DNA of 64,000 nucleotides from Rhodovulum visakhapatnamense (GCF_004365965.1 NZ_SOEB01000007.1:124001-188000), one strand, 5' to 3'. Shown: positions 19,862-30,556, numbered from the stretch's first letter. Translations and numbers: made by a program. Notes: generated by a model not told the origin, from the sequence alone.

Positions 19862-19872
19862 GGGATATCGAC

Positions 19873-20627
<755 letters not shown>

Positions 20628-20628
<1 letters not shown>

Positions 20629-21914
20629 TGGGTCTGCCGCAGGCGAAACTGACCGCGACCGAGGCGCGGCTGGCCTCGCTGGCGATGCCGGTACAGGCGG
20701 GCTGGACGCGGCCCCTGCGCGAGGCGGCGCTGACCCGGGTGCAGGATCTGGGCCTGCCCGGGCGGCGCGACGAATACTGGCGCTTCACCCGGCCCGACGA
20801 GCTGATCTCGGCCGCGCCGGTGCCGGCGGCGGTGCTGCCGCCCGCCGAGAACGCCACCTTCGAGGACATCGACCGGCTGCGTCTTGTCTTCGTCGACGGG
20901 GTGTTCGACCCCGAGGCGTCCGACGATCCGGCGCTGGCCGGGCTTGAGATCACCCGTCTGGCCGAGGCCGAGGCGCAGGACATCTCCTGGGCGGCCGATC
21001 TTTACGGCGTGCTCGAGACCCGCGGCCAGAGCCCGGTGCCGCGTCCGCTGGCCGCGCTGAACACCGCCTTTGCCACCGATGGCGTGCTGATCCGCGCCAC
21101 CGGCAAGGTCGAGAAGCCGGTGAACCTGGTCTATCGCCATTGCGACGAGACCTCGGACGCGATCCTGCATCACCTGATCCGGGTCGAACCCGGCGCCGAT
21201 CTGACCGTGCTGGAAACCGGCCCGGCGGCGGCGCGGTTCAACAAGGTGATGGAGGTCGACGTGGCCGATGGCGGCGCCTTCCACCACGTGCGCAGCCAGG
21301 GCCGCGACCATGACCGCCGCGCCGCGACCCATATCTTTGCGCGGCTTGGCGAGGAGAGCATCTTCAAGTCCTTCACCCTGACCATGAACGGCGCGCTGAC
21401 CCGCAACGAGGTGGTGATCGAGATGACCGGCGACAACGGCACCGCCCATGTCGCGGGCGCCTGCATGGGCGATGGCAGCTTCCACCACGACGACACCGTC
21501 TTCATCACCCATGACGCGCTGAACTGCGAAAGCCGTCAGGTGTTCAAGAAGGTGCTGAGGAAGGGTGCGACCGGCGTCTTCCAGGGCAAGATCCTCGTCA
21601 AGGCGGGCGCGCAGAAGACCGACGGCTACCAGATCTCGCAATCGCTGCTGCTGGACGAAGAGGCAAACTTCCTCGCCAAGCCGGAACTCGAGATCTATGC
21701 CGACGACGTGGCCTGTTCGCACGGCTCGACCTCGGGCGCGATCGACGAGGATGCGCTGTTCTACCTGCGCTCGCGCGGGGTGCCGAAGGCCGAGGCGCAG
21801 GACATGATGGTCCTGTCCTTCCTGGCCGAGGCCATCGAGGAGATCGAGGCCGAGGCCGTGCGCGACGAGGTCGTGGCCAGCCTTGCCGACTGGCTCGAAC
21901 GGCACCGGAGGTAG
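20628..21914 (+). CDS. sufD: Fe-S cluster assembly protein SufD
   Basis: Beta-helix partner of SufB in the SufBC2D scaffold. The 428-residue product has RRDEYWRFTRPDEL at the N-terminus, beta-helix turns through FHHVRSQGRDHDRRAATHIF, FQGKILVKAGAQKTDGYQ, and the conserved C-terminal ADDVACSHGSTSGAIDEDALFYLRSRGV. ATG 20628 overlaps the sufC stop (TGATG), which fixes the start against longer open frames. Confidence 0.96.
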
Positions 21915-21915
21915 G

Positions 21916-22395
21916 ATGGCCGTCACCACCGAAATCGTCGCGACGTGGCGCGGACCGCGCGCCGCGCTGCGGCGGCAGTTGCGGATGGGTCCGCGCGAGG
22001 ATCGCGCGCTGATCTATCTGATGATCGCCTGTTTCCTGATCTTCATCGGGCAATGGCCGCGCCTTGCGCGCGAGGCCTACATGACGCCCGAGGTGCCGCT
22101 GGAGGCGCTTCTGGGCGCGGCGCTGTTCGGCTGGATGGCGCTGGCGCCGCTGTTCTTCTACGGGCTTGCGGCGGTCAGCCACCTGATTGCGCGTGCGGTC
22201 GGGGGCAAGGGCAGCTGGTTCACCGCCCGGCTGGCGCTGTTCTGGACGCTGTTGTGCGTCTCGCCGCTCTGGCTTTTGCAGGGGCTGGTGGCGGGGTTCA
22301 TCGGGGAAGGCCCGGCGCTGGCGCTGGTCTCGACCGTTCTTGCGGTTGCCTTTCTCGCGATTTGGCTCTTGTCTCTGGTCGAGGCCGAGGCGTAG
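21916..22395 (+). CDS. Hypothetical membrane protein (Yip1-like) in SUF operon
   Basis: A 159-residue protein with about four hydrophobic helices (IYLMIACFLIFIGQW, LLGAALFGWMALAPLFFYGL, WTLLCVSPLWLLQGLVAGF, ALVSTVLAVAFLAIWLL). It resembles the Yip1-domain proteins found at this place in rhodobacterial suf operons, like the next gene. It starts 1 nt after the sufD stop with GGAGG just before. Function unknown. Confidence 0.72.
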   Translation: MAVTTEIVATWRGPRAALRRQLRMGPREDRALIYLMIACFLIFIGQWPRLAREAYMTPEVPLEALLGAALFGWMALAPLFFYGLAAVSHLIARAVGGKGSWFTARLALFWTLLCVSPLWLLQGLVAGFIGEGPALALVSTVLAVAFLAIWLLSLVEAEA

Positions 22396-22429
22396 GCCCG
22401 TGCCCGACGAGACGCAGGATAGCCCGATC

Positions 22430-23032
22430 ATGACCGAACCCAGACCCTCCTTGCTGTTGCTGGCCCGCGACACCGTCACCGATCCGCGCGGCAGCGCGGT
22501 GCGCATCCTGTCGCTGGCCCCGCCGCGTGCCGTGCTGTGGGAGGCGCTGGCTCTGGTCGTGATCCTCAGCATTCTGCTGACCGAGCTGGGCGAGCTGATC
22601 AACCCGGCGCCGGTCGACCCGATGATGCCGGTCTTCATGCATTACCCGCTGGCGGCGGCGGCGGTGCAGGGGCTGCTTTTGGTCGTGACGGTGCATGCCA
22701 TCGCCGGGATCGGCCGGGTCTTCGGCGGCACCGGGGATCTGGACGGTGCGCTGGCCCTGACCGTCTGGCTGCAATTCGTCATGGCCTGCCTGCAGGTGGT
22801 GCAGCTTGTCTTCCTGATCGTGCTGCCGCCCGCCGCGGGCCTGGTGGGCATTTTCGGCATCGGCCTTTTCTTCTGGCTTCTCAGTCACTTTGTCGCCGTT
22901 CTTCACGGCTTTCCCTCGGTCCTGAAAACCTTCGCGATGATCGTCTTCTCGATGATCGGGATCGTCTTCGGGATGAGCCTGATCCTGTCGATCCTCGGTA
23001 TCACCCTGACCGGAGCCATCCCCGATGTATGA
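22430..23032 (+). CDS. Yip1 family membrane protein
   Basis: A 200-residue, five- to six-helix membrane protein: N-terminal LLARDTVTDPRGSAVRILSL then helices ALALVVILSILLTELG, ALALTVWLQFVMACLQVVQL and TFAMIVFSMIGIVFGMSLI. The DTVTDPR plus multi-helix layout fits bacterial YIP1-family proteins. A GTG at 22400 would add ten residues; ATG 22430 gives the conserved-looking start. Its end overlaps sufS by 8 nt, so it belongs to the same transcript. Confidence 0.75.
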   Translation: MTEPRPSLLLLARDTVTDPRGSAVRILSLAPPRAVLWEALALVVILSILLTELGELINPAPVDPMMPVFMHYPLAAAAVQGLLLVVTVHAIAGIGRVFGGTGDLDGALALTVWLQFVMACLQVVQLVFLIVLPPAAGLVGIFGIGLFFWLLSHFVAVLHGFPSVLKTFAMIVFSMIGIVFGMSLILSILGITLTGAIPDV

Positions 23033-24245
23033 CGTGCACAAGATCCGTGCCGATTTTCCGATTCTCTCGCGTCAGGTGAACGGCAAGCCGCTGGTCTATC
23101 TCGACAACGGCGCCTCGGCGCAGAAGCCGCAGGCCGTGATCGACGCGGTGACGCAGGCCTATGCGATGGAATACGCGAACGTCCATCGCGGGCTGCATAC
23201 GCTCTCGACCATCGCGACCGAGAAATACGAGGCGGTGCGCGGCATCATCGCGCGCTTCCTCGGTGCCGCCGACGCGGACGAGATCGTCTTCACCTCCGGC
23301 GCGACCGAGGGCATCAATCTGGTGTCCTATGCCTGGGCCGCGCCGCGCTTCGAACCCGGCGACGAGATCGTGCTGTCGGTGATGGAGCATCACGCCAATG
23401 TGGTGCCCTGGCATTTCCTGCGCGAACGCCAGGGGGCTGTGCTGAAATGGGTCGATGTCGATGGCAACGGCAATCTCGACCCGCAGGCGGTGATCGACGC
23501 CATCGGGCCCCGGACGAAGCTGGTCGCCGTCACCCAGATGTCGAACGTGCTGGGCACCGTGGTCGATGTGGCGGCCATCGTGAAGGGCGCGCATGAGAAG
23601 GGCGTGCCGGTGCTGGTCGACGGCTCGCAGGGCGCGGTGCACCAGCCTGTCAACGTGGATGCGCTGGGGGCCGATTTCTACGCCATCACCGGGCACAAGC
23701 TTTACGGTCCCTCGGCCTCGGGCGCGATCCACATCCGCAAGGAGCGGATGGCCGAGATGCGTCCGTTCATGGGCGGCGGCGACATGATCCGCGAGGTCCA
23801 CAAGGACGGCATCCTGTATGCCGATCCGCCGATGCGCTTCGAGGCGGGCACCCCCGGGATCGTCCAGCAGATCGGGCTGGGCGTGGCGCTCGACTACATG
23901 ATGGGCGTCGGGATGGAGGCCATTGCGGCCCATGAGAAGGCGATCACCGCCTATGCCATGGACCGGCTGACCGGGCTCAACTGGCTGCAGGTGCAGGGCA
24001 AGGCCGACCATCGCGGCGCGATCTTTTCCTTCACGCTGGAAGGCCCGGCGCATCCGCATGACATCTCGACCGTGCTTGACAAGAAGGGCGTCGCGGTCCG
24101 GGCGGGCCACCATTGCGCGGGGCCGCTGATGGACCATCTGGGCATCACGGCCACCTGCCGCGCCTCCTTCGCGATGTACAACACCACCGAAGAGGTCGAC
24201 AGGCTGATCGAGGCGCTGGAACTCTGCCGCGACCTCTTTGCCTGA
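23025..24245 (+). CDS. sufS: Cysteine desulfurase SufS
   Basis: Group II cysteine desulfurase that supplies persulfide sulfur to the SufBCD scaffold. The 406-residue product contains VYLDNGASAQKPQAVIDA, NVHRGLHTLS, VFTSGATEGINLV, EHHANVVPW, VDGSQGAVHQ, the PLP lysine in ITGHKLYGPS, and the active cysteine in RAGHHCAGPLM. Last gene of the main SUF operon, overlapping the Yip1-like gene. Confidence 0.96.
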   Translation: MYDVHKIRADFPILSRQVNGKPLVYLDNGASAQKPQAVIDAVTQAYAMEYANVHRGLHTLSTIATEKYEAVRGIIARFLGAADADEIVFTSGATEGINLVSYAWAAPRFEPGDEIVLSVMEHHANVVPWHFLRERQGAVLKWVDVDGNGNLDPQAVIDAIGPRTKLVAVTQMSNVLGTVVDVAAIVKGAHEKGVPVLVDGSQGAVHQPVNVDALGADFYAITGHKLYGPSASGAIHIRKERMAEMRPFMGGGDMIREVHKDGILYADPPMRFEAGTPGIVQQIGLGVALDYMMGVGMEAIAAHEKAITAYAMDRLTGLNWLQVQGKADHRGAIFSFTLEGPAHPHDISTVLDKKGVAVRAGHHCAGPLMDHLGITATCRASFAMYNTTEEVDRLIEALELCRDLFA

Positions 24246-24270
24246 CCGGGCGCCTGCCGGTCCTTTTCGT
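24244..24270 (+). terminator. Terminator of the SUF operon
   Basis: GACCGG (24244-24249) pairs with CCGGTC (24257-24262) and is followed by CTTTTCG, overlapping the sufS stop codon. Confidence 0.55.
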
Positions 24271-24389
24271 CTCCTCCTTCCCGTCCCGGCACCGCGCGCG
24301 TGTTTGACGCAGTGCCAAGGGCGGGGCCGCGCGCGAAACTTTCTTGCGCAATCACGAGGCCGTGACATCGGCCCGAGGAGGAGACCCCC

Positions 24390-25838
24390 ATGCCCAGCGT
24401 CCGTTTTTTCAGCGGCGAGACCGTCCCGCTCGAGATGCACAAGGTCCGCGTCGTCCAGAAGCTGACCCTGCCCGATATCGACACGCGTCTCGCGGCGATC
24501 ACCGCGGCGGGCAACAACACGTTCCTTTTGCAGAACAGGGACGTGTTCATGGACATGCTGACCGACAGCGGCGTCAACGCCATGAGCGACCGGCAGGTCG
24601 CGGCGATGATGGTGGCCGATGACAGCTATGCCGGATCGGCGACCTATACCCGGCTGGAAACCCGGCTGCGCGAGATCTTCGGCATGGACTGGATCCTGCC
24701 GACCCATCAGGGCCGGGCCTGCGAAAACATCCTGGCGCAGGTGATGGTGACGCCGGGCTCGATCGTGCCGATGAACTATCACTTCACCACCACCAAGGCG
24801 CATATCGTTCTGAACGGCGGCAGCGTCGAGGAGATCATCCATGCCCGCGGGCTCGAGGTCACCTCGGACGAGCCGTTCAAGGGCGACATGGATGTCGCGG
24901 CGCTGGACCGGCTGGTGGCCGAGCATGGCGCCGGGCGCATCGCCTTCGTCCGGGTCGAGGCGGGCACCAACCTGATCGGCGGCCAGCCGGTCTCGCTGGC
25001 GAACCTGCAGGAGGTGCGCGCGGCCTGCGACCGGCACGGGCTGACGCTGGTCTATGACGCAAGCCTGATGGCCGACAACCTCTACTTCCTCAAGACCCGC
25101 GAGGCCGCCTGCCGCGATCTGTCGATCCGCGAGATCACCCGCAAGATCGCCGATCTGTGCGACGTGATCTATTTCTCGGCCCGCAAGCTCGGCTGTGCGC
25201 GCGGCGGCGCGATCTGCGTCCGCGACGAGGCGCTTTACAACCGGATGCGGGGGCTCGTGCCGCTTTACGAGGGCTTCCTGACCTATGGCGGCATGTCGGT
25301 GCGCGAGATCGAGGCGCTGACCGTCGGGCTAGAAGAGACCATGGACGAGGACATGATCTCGCAGGGGCCGCAATTCATCGCCTACATGGTGGGCGAACTC
25401 GACCGCCGCGGCATTCCGGTGATCACGCCGGCGGGCGGGCTTGGCTGTCATATCGACGTGATGCGCTTCCTCGATCACGTGCCGCAGCCGCAGTATTCGG
25501 CGGGGGCGCTGGCCTCGGCGCTGTACATCGCCTCGGGCGTGCGCGGGATGGAGCGCGGCACCCTGTCCGAACAGCGCGCCCCCGACGGCACCGAGCCGCT
25601 GGCCAATATGGAGCTGGTACGGCTCGCCATGCCGCGCCGGGTCTTCACCCTGTCGCAGGTCAAATACGCCATCGACCGGATCGACTGGCTCTGGCAGAAC
25701 CGCAGGCTGGTGGGCGGGCTGACCTTCGTCGAGGAACCCGAGATCCTGCGTTTCTTCTACGGCCGTCTCGCGCCGGTCTCGGACTGGCAGCAAAGGCTGG
25801 TGGCGCAGTTCAAGGCCGATTTCGGCGACAGCCTCTGA
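24390..25838 (+). CDS. tnaA: Tryptophanase-like beta-eliminating lyase
   Basis: A 482-residue PLP enzyme of the tryptophanase / tyrosine phenol-lyase family, which splits aromatic amino acids into indole or phenol, pyruvate and ammonia. Seen: NNTFLLQNRDVFMDMLTDSG, DDSYAGSATYTRL, PTHQGRACENI, GGQPVSLANL, the PLP region FSARKLGCARGG (Lys at the E. coli Lys270 place, with Arg replacing the preceding Lys), YEGFLTYGGM and RLAMPRRVFT. GAGGAGGAGA precedes ATG 24390. No transporter or leader peptide with Trp codons is seen. Substrate choice between Trp and Tyr is not decided by what I can read. Confidence 0.82.
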   Translation: MPSVRFFSGETVPLEMHKVRVVQKLTLPDIDTRLAAITAAGNNTFLLQNRDVFMDMLTDSGVNAMSDRQVAAMMVADDSYAGSATYTRLETRLREIFGMDWILPTHQGRACENILAQVMVTPGSIVPMNYHFTTTKAHIVLNGGSVEEIIHARGLEVTSDEPFKGDMDVAALDRLVAEHGAGRIAFVRVEAGTNLIGGQPVSLANLQEVRAACDRHGLTLVYDASLMADNLYFLKTREAACRDLSIREITRKIADLCDVIYFSARKLGCARGGAICVRDEALYNRMRGLVPLYEGFLTYGGMSVREIEALTVGLEETMDEDMISQGPQFIAYMVGELDRRGIPVITPAGGLGCHIDVMRFLDHVPQPQYSAGALASALYIASGVRGMERGTLSEQRAPDGTEPLANMELVRLAMPRRVFTLSQVKYAIDRIDWLWQNRRLVGGLTFVEEPEILRFFYGRLAPVSDWQQRLVAQFKADFGDSL

Positions 25839-25850
25839 GGGCTGTCTCGG

Positions 25851-26462
25851 TCAGGCCTGGCAAAGCCGCCCGTCCGTCAGCACCGTGTCGCGCGCGGCCA
25901 GCGCGCGGCGCAGCCCGGCATCGTGGCTGATCACGATCAGCGCCATGCCGCGCGCCCGTGCCAGCGGCAACAGCGCCTGCCACAGATCGCGCGCCGCCAG
26001 CGCGTCAAGCTGGGCGGTGATCTCGTCGCAGATCAGCACACGGGTCTCGGGCCGGATCATCCGCGCCAGCGACACCCGCGCCAGCTCGCCCCCCGACAGC
26101 TCGCCGGGCAGGCGGCGGCTCCAGTCCGCACGGATGCCCAGCGCCGCGACCGCCCCGGCATCGGGCGGCCCGCCATTCTTCAGGATCTTCGCCACCGGCC
26201 AGCGCGGGTCGGTCGCGGCATCGGGCGACTGGGGCGCGTGCTGGACCGGGCAGGGCCCCCTGCCGGGAAGACCCGCGCCCTGCCAGCGGACGCGGCCGCC
26301 CTCGGGCCGTGTCCGGCCCGCAAGGATGCGCCCCAGCGTCGACTTGCCCGCGCCCGAGGCCCCGCCGATCCCCAGCACCTCGCCCGGGGCAAGGCGCAGC
26401 GACACGCCGCGCAGCACGTCGCGGCCGCCGAAGCCGTGGCGGATGTCCTCGGCGCTCAGCAT
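25851..26462 (-). CDS. Nik-type ABC transporter ATP-binding protein (NikE-like)
   Basis: Second ATPase of the importer. The 203-residue product has Walker A GGASGAGKSTLGRI, signature LSGGELARVSLARM, Walker B VLICDEITAQLD and switch VISHDAGLRR. It is short compared with NikE (about 260), lacking the usual C-terminal oligopeptide-transporter extension. ATG 26462 overlaps the stop of the first ATPase gene by 7 nt; a longer frame exists but lies entirely inside that gene. Last gene of the operon, convergent with the lyase gene. Confidence 0.87.
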   Translation of the reverse strand: MLSAEDIRHGFGGRDVLRGVSLRLAPGEVLGIGGASGAGKSTLGRILAGRTRPEGGRVRWQGAGLPGRGPCPVQHAPQSPDAATDPRWPVAKILKNGGPPDAGAVAALGIRADWSRRLPGELSGGELARVSLARMIRPETRVLICDEITAQLDALAARDLWQALLPLARARGMALIVISHDAGLRRALAARDTVLTDGRLCQA

Positions 26463-27175
26463 GCCTCGGCCCACTCGGTTGCGGTCCAGGTCTGGGCGTC
26501 CCACAGCGCGCGGGTGAAGGGATGGGTCAGCCCCTCGGGGAAGGCGGCGGCCGGGGCGGTCTCGACCGGGCGGCCCTCGCACAGCACCGTCACGCGGGTC
26601 GCCGTCGCGACCAGCCGGGGCAGGTCGTGGCTGATGATGAGAACGCCGGTCCCATCGGCCGCGAGCCCGCCCAGCAGCGCCATGATCCGGTCGGCCGCCT
26701 CGGGGTCGAGCCCCAGCGTCGGTTCGTCGGCGATCAGGGTTCCGGCTCCGGTCGCCAGCGCCGTCGCGATCAGCACCCGCTTGGCCATGCCGCCCGACAG
26801 CTCGTGCGGATAGGCGCGAAGGGCGGCCTCGGGCAGGCCGAGCCGCGCCATCAGCGCGGCCGGATCGGCGCGCCGCCGCGCGAGCCGGGCCAGCCGTGCG
26901 ATCTGCGTGCCCGCCCGCGCCAGCGGATCGAGCGCCGTCACCGCTTGCGGCGCCAGAGCGATGCGGCCCGAGACCTCGATCCGGCCCGAAAGCTCGGCAT
27001 TGCGGGGCAGGGTGCCGGTCAGCGCCTCGGCGATCAGGCTTTTCCCGGCTCCCGAGCCGCCGACCAGCCCCGCGCAGTCGCCGGGTCCCACGGTCAGGCT
27101 GACGCCCGCAAGCGGGCGGGTCAGGCGCCCGTCATGCTGGCGGAAGGCGACCGACAGGTCCTCGATGCGCAACAT
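26456..27175 (-). CDS. Nik-type ABC transporter ATP-binding protein (NikD-like)
   Basis: First ATPase of the importer, 239 residues: Walker A GGSGAGKSLIAEAL, a Q-loop in IALAPQAVTALDPLARAG, signature LSGGMAKRVLIATAL, Walker B TLIADEPTLGLDP and switch IISHDLPRLV. The CEGRPVETAPAAAFPEGLTHPFT tail is the nickel/peptide-transporter ATPase ending. Its ATG overlaps the permease stop (ATGA). Confidence 0.9.
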   Translation of the reverse strand: MLRIEDLSVAFRQHDGRLTRPLAGVSLTVGPGDCAGLVGGSGAGKSLIAEALTGTLPRNAELSGRIEVSGRIALAPQAVTALDPLARAGTQIARLARLARRRADPAALMARLGLPEAALRAYPHELSGGMAKRVLIATALATGAGTLIADEPTLGLDPEAADRIMALLGGLAADGTGVLIISHDLPRLVATATRVTVLCEGRPVETAPAAAFPEGLTHPFTRALWDAQTWTATEWAEAC

Positions 27176-28011
27176 CAGGCCACCCCCTCGCTCGGGTCGG
27201 CCGCGCGCCGCAGCGCCTCGCCGAAACGTTCCACCGTCAGCGCGACCAGCATCAGGCCCGCGCCCGGGAAGACCGCGACCCACCAGTGCCCGGCCATCAG
27301 TGCCCGCAGCGAGTCCGCCAGGATCACCCCGATCGAGGGCAGATGCGGCGGAATGCCGAGCCCGACGAAGGACAGCCCCGCCTCGTGCAGCACGGCATGC
27401 GGAAAGATCAGCACGAAGCCCGCCACGATCTGCGGGATCAGATGCGGCGCCAGATGATGGCGTGCGATCCAGACCGGCCCGCGCCCGAGCCCGCGCGAGA
27501 TCGCGACATAGTCGGAGGCGGCGACCGTCTGCGCCTCGAGCCGCAGGACGCGGGTGAGCCGGGGCCAGTGGGTCAGCCCGACGCCCAGGATCACGCCTGC
27601 CATGCCGCCGCCCGCGGCATAGGAGATCAGCAGGATCAGCACGAAATGCGGCAGCCCCAGCGCCAGTTCGGTCGCGACCCCCACCAGCCGGTCGGCCAGC
27701 CGGTGCGAGGCGGCGGCAAGCCCGAAGACGACCGCGACCGCCGTCGACAGCACCGCCGCGAACAGCCCGACCTTGATCGAGGTGGCCAGCGCCAGCGCGG
27801 TGCGCAGCGCCATGTCCCGCCCCAGACTGTCGGTGCCGAAGGGATGCGCCAGCGAGGGGGCGAGGTTGCGGGCAAGCGCGCTGACGGGCGGGCCTTCGGG
27901 CGGCAGGGCAAGCGCCGCCAACAGCAGCACCGCGACAAGCCCCAGCGCCAGCCCGCCCCGGATCAGCAGGTCGCGGCGCACCGGCGAGGCGAGGGTGAGG
28001 GCGGCGATCAT
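27175..28011 (-). CDS. Nik-type ABC transporter permease (NikC-like)
   Basis: A 278-residue inner-membrane permease of the dipeptide/nickel class. It has an N-terminal helix (LIRGGLALGLVAVLLLAALAL), the HPFGTDSLGRDMALRTALA entry motif of the DppC/NikC family, further helices, and a coupling (EAA-type) loop DYVAISRGLGRGPVWIARHHLAP. Overlaps its neighbours at both ends, so operon membership is clear. Confidence 0.92.
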   Translation of the reverse strand: MIAALTLASPVRRDLLIRGGLALGLVAVLLLAALALPPEGPPVSALARNLAPSLAHPFGTDSLGRDMALRTALALATSIKVGLFAAVLSTAVAVVFGLAAASHRLADRLVGVATELALGLPHFVLILLISYAAGGGMAGVILGVGLTHWPRLTRVLRLEAQTVAASDYVAISRGLGRGPVWIARHHLAPHLIPQIVAGFVLIFPHAVLHEAGLSFVGLGIPPHLPSIGVILADSLRALMAGHWWVAVFPGAGLMLVALTVERFGEALRRAADPSEGVA

Positions 28012-28988
28012 GCCTGCCTCAGTCTTGGGTCGAGCAGCCGCGCCGCGATATCGGCGGCGAGATTGCCCAGAAAGACCACCACCAGCGTGGCCAGCGCGAT
28101 CCCCAGCAAAAGCGGCGCATCGGCGCCCAGCGCCGCGCGCACCGTCGCCTGCCCGAGGCCCGGCCAGGCAAAGACCGTCTCGGCCAGAACCGACCCGCCG
28201 ATCAGCTCGCCCGTGCCCGCCAGATGCACGGCCAGCGCCGGGCCCAGCGCATGGCGCAGCCCCGGCCTCCAGGCCAGCCAGCCGGGGCGGGCGCCATGGG
28301 CGGCCAGATGGCGCGCGGCGGGGCTTTCGAGAAAGGCCGCGGCGCGGGCGCGGCTATGCAGGATCAGCGGCCCGGTGCCCACCACCGACAGGGTCGCCGC
28401 GGGCAGGATCAGATGGCGCAGTCGCGCGGCCAGATCGGCCTCGTCGGCGGTCAGACCGGGCGGGGCCGCGCAACAGGAGGGCAGCCAGCCAAGCCCGACG
28501 GCGAAAAGCGCGATCAGCAAAAGCGCGACCCAGAAGCCGGGGCTTGCCGTCAGCACCACGGCAAAGCCCCGGATCGCCCGATCGGGCCAGCGCCCGCGCG
28601 TCGCGGCGGCGGTCAGCCCGAGGCTCAGCCCCACCGCGAAGGACATCAGGAAGGCCAGCGCGATCAGCGTCAGCGAGGCCCCGGCGCGGCCCGCCAGCAC
28701 TTGGGCGACGGGTGCGTTGAAGGTGATCGAGCTGCCCAGATCGCCGCGCGCGATGTGACCGAGCCACAGCGCGAACCGTTCGGGCGCGGGCGCGTCGAGC
28801 CCCCAGGCCTGGGCAATGGCTGCGCGCTGGTCGGGGCCAACCTCGGCGACGCGGGCGCCGACATAGGACGTGATCGGGTCGACCGGGGCCAGCGAGACCA
28901 GCGTGAAAAGCCCCGCCATCGCCAGCGGCAGCAACCAGGCCAGCCGGATCAGCCGCTCGACCAGCAGCCGCCCGAGCCAGCCTGTCAT
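28008..28988 (-). CDS. Nik-type ABC transporter permease (NikB-like)
   Basis: A 326-residue permease of the DppB/NikB class: first helix LIRLAWLLPLAMAGLFTLV, GLDAPAPERFALWLGHIARGD, the GSSITFNAPVAQ motif and the C-terminal VLAETVFAWPGLGQATVRA motif that is nearly universal in DppB-type permeases. ATG 28988 overlaps the binding-protein stop by 4 nt; the longer open frame upstream is inside that gene. Confidence 0.92.
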   Translation of the reverse strand: MTGWLGRLLVERLIRLAWLLPLAMAGLFTLVSLAPVDPITSYVGARVAEVGPDQRAAIAQAWGLDAPAPERFALWLGHIARGDLGSSITFNAPVAQVLAGRAGASLTLIALAFLMSFAVGLSLGLTAAATRGRWPDRAIRGFAVVLTASPGFWVALLLIALFAVGLGWLPSCCAAPPGLTADEADLAARLRHLILPAATLSVVGTGPLILHSRARAAAFLESPAARHLAAHGARPGWLAWRPGLRHALGPALAVHLAGTGELIGGSVLAETVFAWPGLGQATVRAALGADAPLLLGIALATLVVVFLGNLAADIAARLLDPRLRQA

Positions 28989-30547
28989 TCGCAGGTCCAG
29001 CGCCACCCGGGCAGCCCTTGTGTGATCGGCCAGCCATGGCCATGCGGCTCGGTCTGGATCGGGCCGAGATCGAGGCAGTCGCTGACCCAGTAGGAATGGT
29101 CGATATTGATCAGCCAGGTCCAGGCCGCGTCGCCCTTCGCGCCAAAGCCGGTGGTCCCGTCCCATTGCGCGGCGCGCCATTCGGGCAGCGAGGCCTCGTA
29201 GCTTTCAGAGGCTTCGGCGGCGGCGAAATGGGCATCGACCGCCGGGTTTGCGTAAAAGCCCGGATTGTACCAGCCCCGGCCCGCAAGGCTGCTCTCATAA
29301 AGGTTGAAAACCTCCGACGGGTCGTGCGAGCCCCAGCCGAAGACCACCGGCTCGGAATGCATGAGCCGCCCGATCTCGTCCCAGCTCCGGCCGTCGGGAA
29401 TCGCCCGGATGCCGACCGGTTTCAGCGCCTCGGCGACCCCCAGCGCCAGCGCTTGCCGCACCGAATCCGAGGCGGGATAGACCAGCTGGAACTGCGCCTT
29501 CAGCCCGCCTTTCTCGCGCAGCCCGTCGCCATCGGCATCGGTCCAGCCCGCCGATTCCAGCGTGGCGCGCGCGGCATCCGGGCCGGTCTCGGACAGGCGG
29601 TCGGCGGGGTTGTCCCAGGGCAGCCCGTCGGCCGGGCCATGGGCGGGGGCGCCATGGCCGTTGACCGCCAGCGCCAGCAGCGCGGTCCGGTCCACCGCCT
29701 GATCGACCGCCACCCGGATGGCGCGGTCGGCGGTGACGTCATTGCCGATGGGGGCTCCTTCCGCGGTCGTGCCGCCCGCTGGACGCATCGGGAACATCAC
29801 CCCGCGATTGTCGACGCTGGGCACATGCAGCACCTGCATCCCCTCTGGCGCGGCATCGGCCTCGGCCGGGGGGACGGCGACGATCTGCGCCGCGCCGGTG
29901 CGCGCCAGCGCCAGCCCCGCCGCCTCGGCCCCGAAGACGAAGGTCACGCGCGGAAACGGGATCTCGGGGCCGTGCCAGTAGGGGTTCGGCGCGACGATCA
30001 GCTGTTCGCCCTCGCGCCATTCGACCAGGCGGAACGGCCCGGCGCCGACCGGGTGGCGGGCGTAATCCGGCCCATAGGATGCCTTCGGCACGATCCCCAG
30101 CGTCGCCAGATCGCCGGTGAAGGTGATCTGCGGATGGCGGAGTTCCAGCTCGACGGTCAGCGGGCCGGTCGCGCGGGCCTCTTTCAGCACCTTGAGATCG
30201 GTCAGCCCGTCGCCGTCGCGTGCGGCGTTGAAGGTGAAGGCCACATCCTCGGCGCTCAGCCGCGTGCCGTCCGAGAAGCGGGCATCGTCGCGAAGCGTGA
30301 TGGTCCAGGTCAGCCGGTCGTCCGACAGCGTCCAGCCCGTCGCAAGATCGCCCGCCAGCGACAGATCGGCCTCGCGCCGCAGGAGCGTTGCCTGAAACAG
30401 CGGGTTCCCGTAGCGGCCCCAGCCCATGATCGGGTCGAAACCGGTCTCGGGCTCGCCGCCCACCGCCAGCACCAAGGGCGGGGCCGCCTCGGCGGCCAGC
30501 GGCAGACTCAACGAAACGGCAAGGGCAAGGAAGGACAGGGGGCGCAT
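28985..30547 (-). CDS. Nik-type ABC transporter substrate-binding protein (NikA-like)
   Basis: Periplasmic binding protein of the SBP_bac_5 (peptide/nickel) family, 520 residues. A signal peptide (MRPLSFLALAVSLSLPLAAEA) is followed by the TGFDPIMGWGRYGNPLFQATLL motif, characteristic of the NikA/CntA-type branch, TWTITLRDDARFSDGTRLSAEDVAFTF and GAGPFRLVEWREGEQL. Metal, metal-chelate and peptide ligands all occur in this family, so the cargo is inferred from the NikR operator next door. ATG 30547 has no Shine-Dalgarno and lies only 9 nt from the operator, so a leaderless mRNA is possible. Confidence 0.88.
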   Translation of the reverse strand: MRPLSFLALAVSLSLPLAAEAAPPLVLAVGGEPETGFDPIMGWGRYGNPLFQATLLRREADLSLAGDLATGWTLSDDRLTWTITLRDDARFSDGTRLSAEDVAFTFNAARDGDGLTDLKVLKEARATGPLTVELELRHPQITFTGDLATLGIVPKASYGPDYARHPVGAGPFRLVEWREGEQLIVAPNPYWHGPEIPFPRVTFVFGAEAAGLALARTGAAQIVAVPPAEADAAPEGMQVLHVPSVDNRGVMFPMRPAGGTTAEGAPIGNDVTADRAIRVAVDQAVDRTALLALAVNGHGAPAHGPADGLPWDNPADRLSETGPDAARATLESAGWTDADGDGLREKGGLKAQFQLVYPASDSVRQALALGVAEALKPVGIRAIPDGRSWDEIGRLMHSEPVVFGWGSHDPSEVFNLYESSLAGRGWYNPGFYANPAVDAHFAAAEASESYEASLPEWRAAQWDGTTGFGAKGDAAWTWLINIDHSYWVSDCLDLGPIQTEPHGHGWPITQGLPGWRWTCE

Positions 30548-30556
30548 GCGGAATCG